Source: VRUE01 sp963817905 (GTDB taxonomy: Bacteria > Actinomycetota > Thermoleophilia > Solirubrobacterales > 70-9). From it: DNA of 64,000 nucleotides. A model generated the notes under the pieces. That model searched no databases. It was not told the origin of the DNA and was given only the letters and a program-made list of their open reading frames with translations. Location: contig CAWFPS010000002.1 of NCBI GenBank assembly GCA_963817905.1, positions 930,001-994,000 on the forward strand. The letters are read 5' to 3'. Positions 25,708-34,434 of the stretch are shown in pieces. Every line of letters begins with the position of its first letter. The stretch's first letter is position 1. The translations under genes were made by a program, and so were the position numbers.

Positions 25708-27030
25708 TTGACTTCGCATCTCCCCATCGTCGCCATCGTCGGCTTCCCCAATGTCGGCAAGAGCACCCTGGTCAACCGGCTCGCCGGCGGGCGGGAGGCG
25801 GTCACCCATTCCGAGTCCGGCGTCACCCGCGACCGCAAGCGGGTGCGCTGCGAGTGGAACGGGGTCGCCTTCGAGCTGCTCGATACCGGCGGCATCGACC
25901 TCGAGGACTCCTCCGAGCTGGCCCGCGACATCCAACAGCAGGCCCGGCTAGGGATGGCCGAGGCCGATGTTGTTGTGCTGGTCGTCGATGCCCGCGCGGG
26001 GGTGCGCGCCGGCGACGCCGAACTGGCCCAGACGCTGCGCGGCGCCGAGGTGCCGGTGATCGTCGCCGCCAACAAGCTCGACCGTCCCGAGGACGAGCAC
26101 ATGGCGGCGGAACTGCACCAGCTCGGCCTCGGCGAGCCGTTGCCGGTCTCGGCCAGCCACGGCCTGGGCAGCGGCGACCTGCTCGACCGCGTGGTCGAGC
26201 TGCTTGGCGAGCGCCCCCCGGCCGACGAGGAGGACGACGCCGTGCGGGTGGCGGTGATCGGGCGGCCGAACGCCGGCAAGTCCTCGCTGGTCAACGCCTT
26301 CCTCGGCTCCGAGAGGGTGATCGTCTCTCCCCGCGCTGGTACCACCCGCGACTCGATCGACACCGAGGTCGAGGTCGACGGGCGCCGTGTCGTCCTCGTC
26401 GACACCGCCGGATTGCGCCGCCGCTCCAAGGTGGCGGGCACGGTCGACTACTACGCCCAGCTGCGCTCCGAACACGCGGTCGAGCGGGCCGACGTCGCGC
26501 TGGTCGTCTGCGATGCCGCCGACGGGATCACCGCCGAGGACTTGCGGGTGGCCGAGATGGCGATGAAGGCCGGCTGCGCGACCCTTCTGGCGCTCAACAA
26601 GTGGGACGTCACCGACACCGACATCGACGATGCCCGTGCCCGGGTCACCCAGAAGCTGCGCCTGCGCCCCACCGTCGTCACCTGCTCCGCCACCCGCGGG
26701 CGCAACGTCGCGAACCTCCTGCCCAAGGCATTGATGCTGGCCGACAAGGCGGCCGAGCGGATCCCGACCCCGGAGCTGAACCGCTTCGTCACCGACGTGG
26801 TCGCCAAGACGCCGCCGCCGGCGCGGCGCGGCCGGCGGCTGCGCCTCTACTACTCCGCCCAGGTGGGCGAGAGCCCGCCGCGGATCGCGATCCAGGTCAA
26901 CGACCGCAAGCTGATCGTGCGCGATTGGGCCTACCACCTCGAGAACCGGCTGCGCGAGACCTACGCCCTGGAGGGCGTCCCCCTGATCATCGACTTCGTG
27001 CCCCACAGCGGCAACCGTCGCGGCCACTGA
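25708..27030 (+). CDS. der: Ribosome-associated GTPase Der (EngA)
   Basis: Tandem-GTPase needed for 50S assembly. About 440 residues. First G domain: GFPNVGKSTLVNRL, DTGGIDLED, ANKLDRPED. Second G domain: GRPNAGKSSLVNAFLG, DTAGLRRRSKV, NKWDVTDTD. A C-terminal KH-like domain follows (PPRIAIQVNDRKLIVRDWAY). TTG 25708 is preferred because GGAG lies six bases upstream; ATG codons at 25669 and 25678 would start inside the repeat without a binding site. Confidence 0.95.
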   Translation: MTSHLPIVAIVGFPNVGKSTLVNRLAGGREAVTHSESGVTRDRKRVRCEWNGVAFELLDTGGIDLEDSSELARDIQQQARLGMAEADVVVLVVDARAGVRAGDAELAQTLRGAEVPVIVAANKLDRPEDEHMAAELHQLGLGEPLPVSASHGLGSGDLLDRVVELLGERPPADEEDDAVRVAVIGRPNAGKSSLVNAFLGSERVIVSPRAGTTRDSIDTEVEVDGRRVVLVDTAGLRRRSKVAGTVDYYAQLRSEHAVERADVALVVCDAADGITAEDLRVAEMAMKAGCATLLALNKWDVTDTDIDDARARVTQKLRLRPTVVTCSATRGRNVANLLPKALMLADKAAERIPTPELNRFVTDVVAKTPPPARRGRRLRLYYSAQVGESPPRIAIQVNDRKLIVRDWAYHLENRLRETYALEGVPLIIDFVPHSGNRRGH

Positions 27031-27055
27031 GCCGCCATCGCCCGAAACAACCATT

Positions 27056-27061
27056 TAGGCT
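27056..27061 (+). promoter_or_regulatory. -10 element of metK (leaderless)
   Basis: TAGGCT ends 6 bases before ATG 27068. Confidence 0.55.
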
Positions 27062-27067
27062 GGGCCG

Positions 27068-28315
27068 ATGAGCGATATTCAGCCACTCGCCGAGGGCGAG
27101 TACCTCTTCACTTCTGAGTCCGTCACCGAGGGGCACCCGGACAAGGTCTGCGACCAGATCTCCGACGCGGTTCTCGACGCGGTGATGGCCGGCGATCCCG
27201 AGGGCCGCGTCGCCTGCGAGACGCTGGTCAACACCGGCATGGCGGTGGTCTCGGGCGAGATCTCGACCGCCGTCCACCTCGACGTGCCGGAGCTGGTGCG
27301 GGAGACGATCCGCGAGATCGGCTACGACCACGGCGACTACGGCTACCACTGCGACCACATCTCGGTCCTTGTCTCGCTCGACAAGCAGTCGCCCGACATC
27401 GCCCAGGGCGTCGACAAGGCTTATGAGACGCGGACCGAGTCGGTGGAGGACGAGCTGCTGATCGCCGGCGCGGGCGACCAGGGAATGATGTTCGGCTACG
27501 CCAGCGACGAGACCGAGGCATTGATGCCGATGCCGATCCACCTCGCCCACCGGCTGGCCGAACGCCTCGCCGCGGTGCGCAAGGCCGGAACGCTCGACTA
27601 CCTCGGGCCCGACGGCAAGACCCAGGTCACGGTCCGCTACGCCGACGGCCGCCCGGTCAAGGTCGAGAAGCTCTTGATCTCCACCCAGCACGCCGAGGGG
27701 GTCGAGTCGGAGTCGAAGATCAAGCCCGACCTCTGGGAGAGCGTCGTGCTCCCCGTCCTCAACGCCGAGGCGGCCGGGCTCTTCGAGGAGGCCGAGCTGC
27801 GCAACCACTTCCTCGTCAACCCGACCGGCAAGTTCGTGATCGGCGGCCCGGTCGGCGACGCCGGGCTCACCGGCCGCAAGATCATCGTCGACACCTACGG
27901 CGGCATGGCCCGCCACGGCGGCGGAGCCTTTTCCGGCAAGGACCCCTCCAAGGTGGACCGCTCGGCCGCCTACGCCTCTCGCCACGTCGCCAAGAACGTC
28001 GTCGCCGCCGGCCTTGCCCAGCGCTGCGAGGTCCAGGTCGCCTACGCGATCGGCGTCGCCCGCCCGATCTCGCTGATGGTCGAGACCTTCGGCACCGGCA
28101 AGCTCCCCGACTCCCAGATCTCCCGGCTCGTAGAAGCAGAGTTCGACCTCCGCCCCGGAGCATTCCGCGGCTACCTCGACCTGCACCGCCCGGTTTTCCG
28201 CCAGACGGCGGCCTACGGCCACTTCGGCCGAGAAGGGGACGCGTTCACCTGGGAGCGGGTCGATCGGGCCGAGAAGCTCAAGGCCGCTGCCGGGCTCGAA
28301 GCAGCTCCCGCATAA
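27068..28315 (+). CDS. metK: S-adenosylmethionine synthetase
   Basis: Makes SAM from methionine and ATP. 415 residues. Motifs are FTSESVTEGHPDKVCDQISD, GAGDQGMMFGYA, GGPVGDAGLTGRKIIVDTYG, the glycine-rich GGGAFSGKDPSKVDRSAAY, and AYAIGVARPIS. The leaderless -10 sits directly before the ATG and no SAM riboswitch could be recognised. A family A repeat begins 12 bases after the stop. Confidence 0.97.
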   Translation: MSDIQPLAEGEYLFTSESVTEGHPDKVCDQISDAVLDAVMAGDPEGRVACETLVNTGMAVVSGEISTAVHLDVPELVRETIREIGYDHGDYGYHCDHISVLVSLDKQSPDIAQGVDKAYETRTESVEDELLIAGAGDQGMMFGYASDETEALMPMPIHLAHRLAERLAAVRKAGTLDYLGPDGKTQVTVRYADGRPVKVEKLLISTQHAEGVESESKIKPDLWESVVLPVLNAEAAGLFEEAELRNHFLVNPTGKFVIGGPVGDAGLTGRKIIVDTYGGMARHGGGAFSGKDPSKVDRSAAYASRHVAKNVVAAGLAQRCEVQVAYAIGVARPISLMVETFGTGKLPDSQISRLVEAEFDLRPGAFRGYLDLHRPVFRQTAAYGHFGREGDAFTWERVDRAEKLKAAAGLEAAPA

Positions 28316-28326
28316 GCGCCAAGCGG

Positions 28327-28481
28327 GAGGGGTCTGGCCGGTCTCTGGGCGAATTGATGTCGCTAAGCGCACGCTCCGCGTGCGCTTAGCGACGAATGAA
28401 GAGCGCGGCTATCGCCGCGCAAACACCGGATTGCATTTCCGCCGCTTCGCGACATTCGCCCAGAGACCGGCCAGACCCCTC
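28327..28481. repeat. Family A structured repeat, copy 2 (after metK)
   Basis: Perfect 24-bp arms (28327-28350, 28458-28481), extended to 28 bp by GAAT/ATTC. The constant core GAATTGATGTCGC...GCGACATTC spans 28351-28457 and has a longer first hairpin, TAAGCGCACGC...GCGTGCGCTTA. Confidence 0.88.
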
Positions 28482-28589
28482 TCACTCGTCTCGAAGCACT
28501 CGAAGCTGCGCAGGAAGCCGCGAGGAGTGCCAGGCCACCCAGGCTGAAGAGTGCGCGCTTGGAGCCAGGCTCCATAGCTTGAGTGCGTT
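28482..28589. other. Spacer between two family A repeats, no gene seen
   Basis: About 108 bases with a short palindrome GGAGCCAGGCTCC and repeated CTCGAAGC. No coding frame with normal codon use is evident. Confidence 0.35.
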
Positions 28590-28740
28590 GAGCGGAAGGT
28601 GGATGCGCCTCTCCGGGAATGTCGCGAAGCGGCGGAAATGCAATCCGGCCATCGCGCGCCGCAGGCGCGCACCAAAATCGTCGCTAAGCGCGAAGCGCGT
28701 GCGACATCAATTCACGGAGAGGCGCATCCACCTTCCGCTC
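28590..28740. repeat. Family A structured repeat, copy 3 (reverse orientation)
   Basis: Perfect 26-bp arms (28590-28615, 28715-28740), starting GAGCGGAAGGTGG. The core is the reverse complement of the other copies (GAATGTCGCGAAGCGGCGG on the plus strand). It faces copy 2 head to head. Confidence 0.88.
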
Positions 28741-28752
28741 AGCTCAACATTT

Positions 28753-28792
28753 GCGTGCGACATCAATTCCCGGAGAGGCGCATCCACCTTCC
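28753..28792. repeat. Partial tandem duplicate of family A copy 3
   Basis: Forty bases repeat 28697-28736 with one mismatch at a 56-base interval. They comprise the core end GCGTGCGACATCAATTC plus the copy-3-specific arm. Confidence 0.85.
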
Positions 28793-28796
28793 CGCG

Positions 28797-29300
28797 CTAC
28801 CCAGGCTGTTGCGCTTCTCCCGGCCCGTGGGAGCCAGCTGCATTTGCGCCCGTCGCGTTATCCACCCGGTGCACTACGTCCTGGGGGTTGGCCACGCCGG
28901 AGAAGATGAAGTTGTAGTCGTCGCCTGCGGCGGTGTCGAAGTCGACGTCGCCGATCTGCATCATGCGCTGGTAGACGGACTGCTTGTAGTTGACGTTCTG
29001 GACCCGCTCGAGGCGGGTCTCCTGAACCTCGCGGGAGACGATGCCGCGTTTGATGTTGAGGCGGCGGTCGGTGATCGTGTAGGTGGTGGCGAGCCGCTTG
29101 ACGAAGCCGATCAGGACGGTGAGGGCGACGATTACGAGAACGACAAGGAAGACGGTCGCGCTGCCGGAGCCGAAGAGCTTGAAGAGGACCCCGACGATCG
29201 CCGCGACCAGGATTCCCTTCAGGTAGAAGCCGAGGATCGCCCGCCAGGACGGGTGGCCCTGGAAGATCACCTGCTCTCCGGGGCTTAGGTTGAGCGCCAT
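28797..29300 (-). CDS. PH-domain (DUF304/bPH2-like) membrane protein
   Basis: About 167 residues. Begins MALNLSPGEQVIFQGHPSW, the usual opening of bacterial PH-like YdbS/YdbT proteins. Two membrane segments follow at about 22-70 (LKGILVAAIVGVLFKLF; VFLVVLVIVALTVLIG), then YTITDRRLNIKRGIVSREVQ and LERVQNVNYKQSVYQRMMQ, characteristic of the family. ATG 29300 has TATGCT seven bases upstream on the same strand. Divergent from priA. The molecular role is unknown. Confidence 0.8.
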   Translation of the reverse strand: MALNLSPGEQVIFQGHPSWRAILGFYLKGILVAAIVGVLFKLFGSGSATVFLVVLVIVALTVLIGFVKRLATTYTITDRRLNIKRGIVSREVQETRLERVQNVNYKQSVYQRMMQIGDVDFDTAAGDDYNFIFSGVANPQDVVHRVDNATGANAAGSHGPGEAQQPG

Positions 29301-29307
29301 CGGCCGC

Positions 29308-29313
29308 AGCATA
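29308..29313 (-). promoter_or_regulatory. -10 element of the PH-domain gene (leaderless)
   Basis: TATGCT on the minus strand ends 7 bases before ATG 29300. It is back-to-back with the priA -10. Confidence 0.45.
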
Positions 29314-29336
29314 CCCGCGCCGTCCGCGTCCCTCCA

Positions 29337-29342
29337 TACCGT
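29337..29342 (+). promoter_or_regulatory. -10 element of priA (leaderless)
   Basis: TACCGT ends 6 bases before GTG 29349. Confidence 0.4.
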
Positions 29343-29348
29343 GAGCGA

Positions 29349-31541
29349 GTGTCGATAGCGAAGGTCGAGCCGCTCACCACAGCGCGCGCGCTGCGCGGCC
29401 CGTTTGACTACCGCCTGCCCGAGGCGATGGCCGGCCTGGAGGTCGGCAGCGTGGTCAAGGTGCCGTTCGGGCGGCGGCGCGTGCTCGGCGTCGTCGTCGC
29501 CCTGGCGGAGGCCTCGGCACTGCCGCCGGAGCGGCTGGCCGAGCCGGTGGAAGCGCTTGAGGCCGGGGTGCCGCCGGAGCTGGTCCGGCTCGGCCTTTGG
29601 ATCGCCGAGGAGTACTGCTCGACCCCCTCCCGCGGATTGCAACTGGTATTGCCGCCGGGGACGGGTGCGGCGGGCCAGCGGGTGCGCTCGCGAACTGAGC
29701 TGCGGGCCGAGATCGCTGCCGCCGGCGAGGAGGCGCTAAGCGGGGGAGAGCGACTGGGGGTCAAGCAGCGAGCGGTCCTGGAGGCGTTGCGGGCCGGGGA
29801 GATGTCGGCGCCGGAGCTTGCCGCGGCGGTGGGCGCGGATCGCAGCGTGCTGCGCCGGCTCGAGCAGCGCGGCCTGATCGCCACCCGCAGCTCCGCGGTG
29901 CGGCGGCGCTCGATCCACCCGGAGGTCGGCGGCGGCGGCGGCGGCCGGCCCCGGCTGCTGCCCGAGCAAGAGGCCGCGGTCGAGGGCATCGTCGCCGCCC
30001 TCGACGGCGAAGCGGGGGCGCCGCGCGAGCAGCTCCTGCACGGCGTCACCGGCTCGGGCAAGACCGAGGTCTACCTCGCCGCGGTCGAGGCGGCCCTGGC
30101 GCGCGGCAAGGGGGCGATCGTGCTGGTGCCGGAGATCGGCCTGGCGCCGCAGGCGGTGGCACGCTTCCGGGCGCGGCTCGGCGATCGCTTCGCCGTCCTG
30201 CACTCGGCTCTCTCCGCGGGCGAGCGCTACGACGAGTGGCGGCGATTGCGAAGCGGCGAGGCCAGCGTCTGCGTCGGTCCCCGCTCGGCCGTCTTCGCGC
30301 CGCTGCGCGAGCTCGGCCTGGTCGTGATCGACGAGGAGCACGACGCCTCCTACAAGCAGGAGGGCGACCCCTGTTACGACGCCCGCACGGTCGCCCGCAG
30401 GCGGGCCGCCGAGTGCGGCGCCGTGCTCGTCGCCGGCACCGCCACGCCGCGGCCCGAGACCTGGCTCGAGCTGCCCCGCCTCGAGCTGCCCCGGCGCGTC
30501 GACGGTCGGCCGATGCCGCCGGTGCGGGTGCTCGACATGCGCGAGGCCGACCCGCGCGGCGGCGCCCTGCACGCCGAGACCTGGGACGCGTTGGAGAGCG
30601 TGCGCGCCGCCGGGGCCAAGGCGATCGTCATGGTCAACCGCCGCGGCTTCGCTCCCTGGCTCACCTGCCGCTCCTGTGGCCATCACTGGAACTGCCCCAA
30701 CTGCGACGTCTCGCTGATCGTCCACCGCGACGTCGGGCGCCTCGTCTGCCACCACTGCGCCCACCGCGAGGCGCTGCCGCGGACCTGCGGACAGTGCGAC
30801 TCGACCACGCTCGCCCGGGCCGGGATCGGCACCGAGCAGGTCGAGGCGTTGCTGGCCGAGCGCCTGGCGCCGATGCCGGTCTTCCGGCTCGACGCCGACA
30901 CCGCGTCGGGCCGCGGCGCCCACGCCCGCATCCTCGCCGCCTTCGGCGAGGCCCCCAGCGCCGTCCTCGTCGGCACCCAGATGGTCGCCAAGGGGCACGA
31001 TTTCCCCGAGGTCACCCTGAGCGCGATCCTCGACGCCGACGCGACCCTGCGCTTCCCCGACTTCCGCGCGGCGGAGCGCACCTTCGCGATGGTCGCCCAG
31101 CTGGCCGGGCGCAGCGGCCGCGGCGAGGCAGGCGGCGAGGTGATCGTGCAGACCCTCGCCCCGACCGCGCCCAGCATCGTCCACGCCGCCGGCCACGACG
31201 CCGCGTCTTTCCTCGCCGAGGAGGTCGAGCGGCGGCGGGCGTTGCACTATCCGCCCTTCTCGCACCTGACCCGGATCGTGCTCAAGGCGGAGTCCGAGCA
31301 GCGCCTCGACCGCGCCGCCGCCGAACTGGCGCAAGCCCTCGTCCCGACCCTCCCCGACGAGACCGAGCTACTGGGCCCGGCGCCCATGTTCCGCGTTCGC
31401 AACCGTCACCGCCGCCGCCTCCTACTCAAGGCCGACGACCGCGAGGGAACGGTCACGGCGGTCCGCACGGCGGTCGAGCGCCTCGCGGCCGACCGCGCCC
31501 TCCGCGACGTCGCCATCGGAGTCGACGTCGATCCGCAGTAG
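29349..31541 (+). CDS. priA: Primosomal protein N' (replication restart helicase PriA)
   Basis: 3'-5' superfamily 2 helicase that reloads the replisome. 730 residues. N-terminal fork-binding domain opens with VEPLTTARALRGPFDYRLP. Walker A is HGVTGSGKTEVYLAAV and the DEAH-type box is VVIDEEHDASYKQ. The zinc-binding region holds eight cysteines (CRSCGHHWNCPNC, CHHC, CGQC). Helicase motifs V-VI are at LVGTQMVAKGHDFPEV and AGRSGRGEAGGEV. All key residues are present, so an active helicase is expected. First gene of the priA-def-fmt-rsmB group. Confidence 0.95.
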   Translation: MSIAKVEPLTTARALRGPFDYRLPEAMAGLEVGSVVKVPFGRRRVLGVVVALAEASALPPERLAEPVEALEAGVPPELVRLGLWIAEEYCSTPSRGLQLVLPPGTGAAGQRVRSRTELRAEIAAAGEEALSGGERLGVKQRAVLEALRAGEMSAPELAAAVGADRSVLRRLEQRGLIATRSSAVRRRSIHPEVGGGGGGRPRLLPEQEAAVEGIVAALDGEAGAPREQLLHGVTGSGKTEVYLAAVEAALARGKGAIVLVPEIGLAPQAVARFRARLGDRFAVLHSALSAGERYDEWRRLRSGEASVCVGPRSAVFAPLRELGLVVIDEEHDASYKQEGDPCYDARTVARRRAAECGAVLVAGTATPRPETWLELPRLELPRRVDGRPMPPVRVLDMREADPRGGALHAETWDALESVRAAGAKAIVMVNRRGFAPWLTCRSCGHHWNCPNCDVSLIVHRDVGRLVCHHCAHREALPRTCGQCDSTTLARAGIGTEQVEALLAERLAPMPVFRLDADTASGRGAHARILAAFGEAPSAVLVGTQMVAKGHDFPEVTLSAILDADATLRFPDFRAAERTFAMVAQLAGRSGRGEAGGEVIVQTLAPTAPSIVHAAGHDAASFLAEEVERRRALHYPPFSHLTRIVLKAESEQRLDRAAAELAQALVPTLPDETELLGPAPMFRVRNRHRRRLLLKADDREGTVTAVRTAVERLAADRALRDVAIGVDVDPQ

Positions 31542-31556
31542 CGGCGCGGCGATCCT

Positions 31557-31562
31557 TAGACT
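31557..31562 (+). promoter_or_regulatory. -10 element of def (leaderless)
   Basis: TAGACT ends 9 bases before ATG 31572. Confidence 0.45.
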
Positions 31563-31571
31563 CAGAATCCG

Positions 31572-32216
31572 ATGAGCGAGCACACCGAGACCGAGACCGG
31601 CGAGGACGAGCGCAGCGAGCTCGAAGCCGAGCTGCTGGAGCGCCGCGAAGCCGCTCTCTCCCAGGTCGTCCAGTTCGGCGACCCGGTACTGAAGAGCAAG
31701 GCCTCGCCGGTGCGCGAGTTCGGCCCCGAGCTGCGCGCCGAAGTCGAGCGCATGGCGGCGATCATGCGCGACGCGATGGGCGTTGGCCTCGCCGCCACCC
31801 AGGTCGGGGTGCTGCGCCGGCTGCTGGTCTTCCAGGCGGGGGCCGACAGTGAGCCGACGGCGCTGGTCAACCCCGAGATCGAGTGGCTCTCCGACGAGGT
31901 CGTGGTCGCCGAGGAGGGGTGCCTGAGCCTGCCCCGCGTCTCGATGGAGGTCGAGCGCTCCCTTCACGCCCGCTTCGGCGGTCTCGACGCCGACGGCCAG
32001 CCGGTGCGGATCGAGGCCTCCGGCCTGGAGGCGCGCGTCCTCCAGCACGAGGTCGACCACCTCGACGGGGTCTTGATCCTCGACCGCGCCCCGCGGGCGC
32101 AGCGCAAGGGCGCCCTGCGTGCCCTGCGCGAGGGCGAGAGCTACAGCCCGCCGCTGGCCGAGCAGGTGGCCGCCGAAGAGGCCGGCGAGCACCGCGAGCC
32201 ACGCACCAACGCGTGA
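31572..32216 (+). CDS. def: Peptide deformylase
   Basis: Metalloenzyme that removes the formyl group from new proteins. 214 residues. The three family motifs are GVGLAATQVG, EEGCLSLP and the metal-binding QHEVDHLDG. About 30 acidic residues precede the usual N-terminus and ~35 follow the catalytic helix, which makes it longer than the ~170-residue norm. Its stop overlaps the fmt GTG by 4 bp. Confidence 0.95.
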   Translation: MSEHTETETGEDERSELEAELLERREAALSQVVQFGDPVLKSKASPVREFGPELRAEVERMAAIMRDAMGVGLAATQVGVLRRLLVFQAGADSEPTALVNPEIEWLSDEVVVAEEGCLSLPRVSMEVERSLHARFGGLDADGQPVRIEASGLEARVLQHEVDHLDGVLILDRAPRAQRKGALRALREGESYSPPLAEQVAAEEAGEHREPRTNA

Positions 32217-33118
32217 GGACTGTCTACCTCGGCACCTCGGAGTTCGCCGGCACGGTCCTGCGCCGGCTCGCCGGCTCCAAGCACCGGCCGCTGCTCGTCG
32301 TTACCCCGCCCGACCGGCCCAGGGGGCGCGGCCGCCGCACTCAGGCGCCGCCGGTCGCGGAGGTCGCCACCGAGCTCGGCATCGAGCTGCTCCAGGCCGC
32401 GAACGTCAACGACGAGGACGCCCTGGAGCGGATCCGCGCGGTGCGGCCGGAGGCGCTCGCGGTTTGCGCTTTCGGCCAGCTGATCCGCGAGCCGTTGCTT
32501 TCCGAGTGGCCGATGCTCAACGTGCACCCCTCGCTGCTGCCGCACTGGCGTGGCGCGGCGCCGATCGAGCGGGCGATCATGGCCGGGGAGGAGCGCACCG
32601 GCGTCTGCGTGATGCGGGTCACCGCCGGCCTCGACTCGGGCCCGGTGGCTCTCCGCGAGGAGGCCGCGATCGGCCTCGAGGAAGACTTCGAGTCGCTCGC
32701 GGCGAAGCTGGCGGCGCTGGGCGGGGAGATGCTCGTACAGGCCCTCGACCTCCTCGCCGAGTCGCGCCTCGAGTTCGACGAGCAGGACGAGGGCGCCGCC
32801 ACCTACGCGGAGAAGATCGCTCCTGAGGAGCGGCGCCTCGACCCGGCCCGCCCGGCGGCGGAGCTAGCCCGCACGGTTCGCGCCCTCACGCCCCACGTCG
32901 GCGCCTACATCGAGACCGGCGGCGGCGAGCGCCTCGGAGTGCGACGCGCCCGCCCGGTCGACGTCGGAGTCAAGACCGGTGAGGTGAAGGCGGAGTGGGG
33001 GGCGCTGCTGCTCGGCTGCGGCCGCGGCGCCCTGCGGCTCGAGGTCGTGCAGCCGTCCGGCGGCAAGCCGATGGCCGCCGACGCCTACCTGCGCGGCCAC
33101 TCGCTGCCGAAGCTGTGA
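32213..33118 (+). CDS. fmt: Methionyl-tRNA formyltransferase
   Basis: Formylates initiator Met-tRNA with 10-formyl-THF, the opposite of Def at the start of translation. About 301 residues. MRTVYLGTSEFAGTVLRRL, the NVHPSLLPHWRGAAPIERAI catalytic block, TGVCVMRVTAGLDSGPV and a C-terminal OB-like domain (RALTPHVGAYI). GTG 32213 overlaps the def stop. Its own stop overlaps the rsmB GTG, giving a strictly coupled def-fmt-rsmB series. Confidence 0.95.
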   Translation: MRTVYLGTSEFAGTVLRRLAGSKHRPLLVVTPPDRPRGRGRRTQAPPVAEVATELGIELLQAANVNDEDALERIRAVRPEALAVCAFGQLIREPLLSEWPMLNVHPSLLPHWRGAAPIERAIMAGEERTGVCVMRVTAGLDSGPVALREEAAIGLEEDFESLAAKLAALGGEMLVQALDLLAESRLEFDEQDEGAATYAEKIAPEERRLDPARPAAELARTVRALTPHVGAYIETGGGERLGVRRARPVDVGVKTGEVKAEWGALLLGCGRGALRLEVVQPSGGKPMAADAYLRGHSLPKL

Positions 33119-34434
33119 TCGCGCCGGCCCGTCAGCTCGCCTTCGAGACGATCCGGGCGAGCTTCGAGCGCGAGGCCCACACCGAGCGCGCATTCCGTGA
33201 GGCCGCTGACGAGCGAGGGATCGACGGCCGCGAGCGGGCACAGGCGCAGCGGCTCGCCTACGGCACGGTGCAGCGGCGCGGCACGATCGACGCCGCCCTG
33301 GAGCGGCTCGCCGACCGGCCCCTGCGCGACCTCGACCCTCGGGTCCTGGCCGCCCTGCGGCTCGGCACCTACAAGCTGCTCTTCTCCGACGGGACCCCGG
33401 ACCACGCCGCCGTCGACCAGGCGGTCGAGCTGGCCAAGCGCGCCGGGGCGGCGCACGCCGCCGGCTTCGTCAACGCCGTCCTGCGCCGCGCCGGCCGGGA
33501 GCGCGACAGGCTGGTCTCCACCCTGCTTGTCGACGACTCGACCCCGGAGGCCGCCGCGGTCGCCCACTCGGCACCGCTCTGGCTGGCGCAGATGTGGTGG
33601 CGGGAGCTCGGCGCCGAGGACGCCCGCGCCCTGCTCGCCGCCTGCAACGAGCCCCCGCAACTCGCCTTCCGAGTCAACACCCTCCGCACCGACGCAAACG
33701 AGATCCTCCAACGCCTCCGCGCAGCGGGCGTAACCGCTTCCGGTGCGCCTTTTCCCCCTATGGAGGGGGTAAAGCGCACCGGAAGCAGGTTTCCGGTGGC
33801 GGCGGAGATGATCGTGGTGGAGGGGCAGACCGGCAGCGCCGTGCCGGAGATGGTGGTGGCTGGGGAGCTGACTCCGCAGAGCCTTGGCTCGGCTGCCGTT
33901 GTCGAGGTGCTCGACCCGCAGCCCGGCGAGCACGTGCTTGACCTCTGCGCCGGGCCGGGGATCAAGACGGGACAGGTCGCCGCCCGGATGGAGGACCGCG
34001 GCGAGGTGATCTCGGTCGAGAACGACCCCGAGCGGGCCGCCGAAGTGGCGGCGCAGGCCACCCGCCTCGGCCTGCGTAGCGTCACCGTGATCGAGACCGA
34101 CGCCACCGGGCCCGGGATGACGGGATTCGACCGGGTCCTGCTCGACGCCCCCTGCTCGGACCTCGGCGCCCTCGCCTCCCGGCCCGATGCGCGCTGGCGC
34201 AAGTCCCCGGCGACGATCGAGCGCCTGGTCGAGGTGCAGGCCCGGCTTATCGAGCGCGCCCGCGAGGCGCTGCGACCCGGCGGCACCCTGGTCTACTCGA
34301 CCTGCACGATCAGCCGCCGCGAGAACGAGGAGCAGCTCGAAGGGGAGTACTCGACCCAGCTGCGCCCCGACCGCGATCGCACGACCGGATTCTTCATCTG
34401 CCGGGCGAGGCGCGATGATGTCGGCGATGGCTGA
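33115..34434 (+). CDS. rsmB: 16S rRNA m5C967 methyltransferase RsmB, with in-frame repeat insertion
   Basis: SAM-dependent rRNA cytosine-5 methyltransferase, about 439 residues. N-terminal NusB-like domain (RQLAFETIRASFEREAHTER; AALRLGTYKLLFSDGTPDHA), then methyltransferase motifs DLCAGPGIKTGQVA, LLDAPCSDLGALASRPDARW and the catalytic-cysteine motif VYSTCTISRRENEEQ. Residues about 208-224 (ASGAPFPPMEGVKRTGS) are encoded exactly by a 51-nt family C inverted repeat, in the linker before the methyltransferase domain. Codon use is A/C-rich before the repeat and G/T-rich after it. GTG start overlaps fmt. Confidence 0.92.
   Translation: MIAPARQLAFETIRASFEREAHTERAFREAADERGIDGRERAQAQRLAYGTVQRRGTIDAALERLADRPLRDLDPRVLAALRLGTYKLLFSDGTPDHAAVDQAVELAKRAGAAHAAGFVNAVLRRAGRERDRLVSTLLVDDSTPEAAAVAHSAPLWLAQMWWRELGAEDARALLAACNEPPQLAFRVNTLRTDANEILQRLRAAGVTASGAPFPPMEGVKRTGSRFPVAAEMIVVEGQTGSAVPEMVVAGELTPQSLGSAAVVEVLDPQPGEHVLDLCAGPGIKTGQVAARMEDRGEVISVENDPERAAEVAAQATRLGLRSVTVIETDATGPGMTGFDRVLLDAPCSDLGALASRPDARWRKSPATIERLVEVQARLIERAREALRPGGTLVYSTCTISRRENEEQLEGEYSTQLRPDRDRTTGFFICRARRDDVGDG
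33736..33786. repeat. Family C 51-nt inverted repeat inside rsmB
   Basis: Perfect 13-bp arms (33736-33748, 33774-33786), sequence GCTTCCGGTGCGC, plus inner CTTT/AAAG and CCCCC/GGGGG pairs. It occupies 17 codons in phase with the gene and reads SGAPF...KRTG, the same peptide frame as the copy in ribD. Confidence 0.9.

Noticed and set aside
28316..28796. Insertion sequence or group II intron between metK and the PH-domain gene
   Set aside because: No transposase or reverse transcriptase frame is present. The region is two family A repeats, a spacer and a partial duplicate.
29736..31334. Long open frames antisense to priA, and similar ones antisense to metK, fakA and others
   Set aside because: They are by-products of extreme GC content. 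Real domains, starts and codon bias are on the opposite strand.
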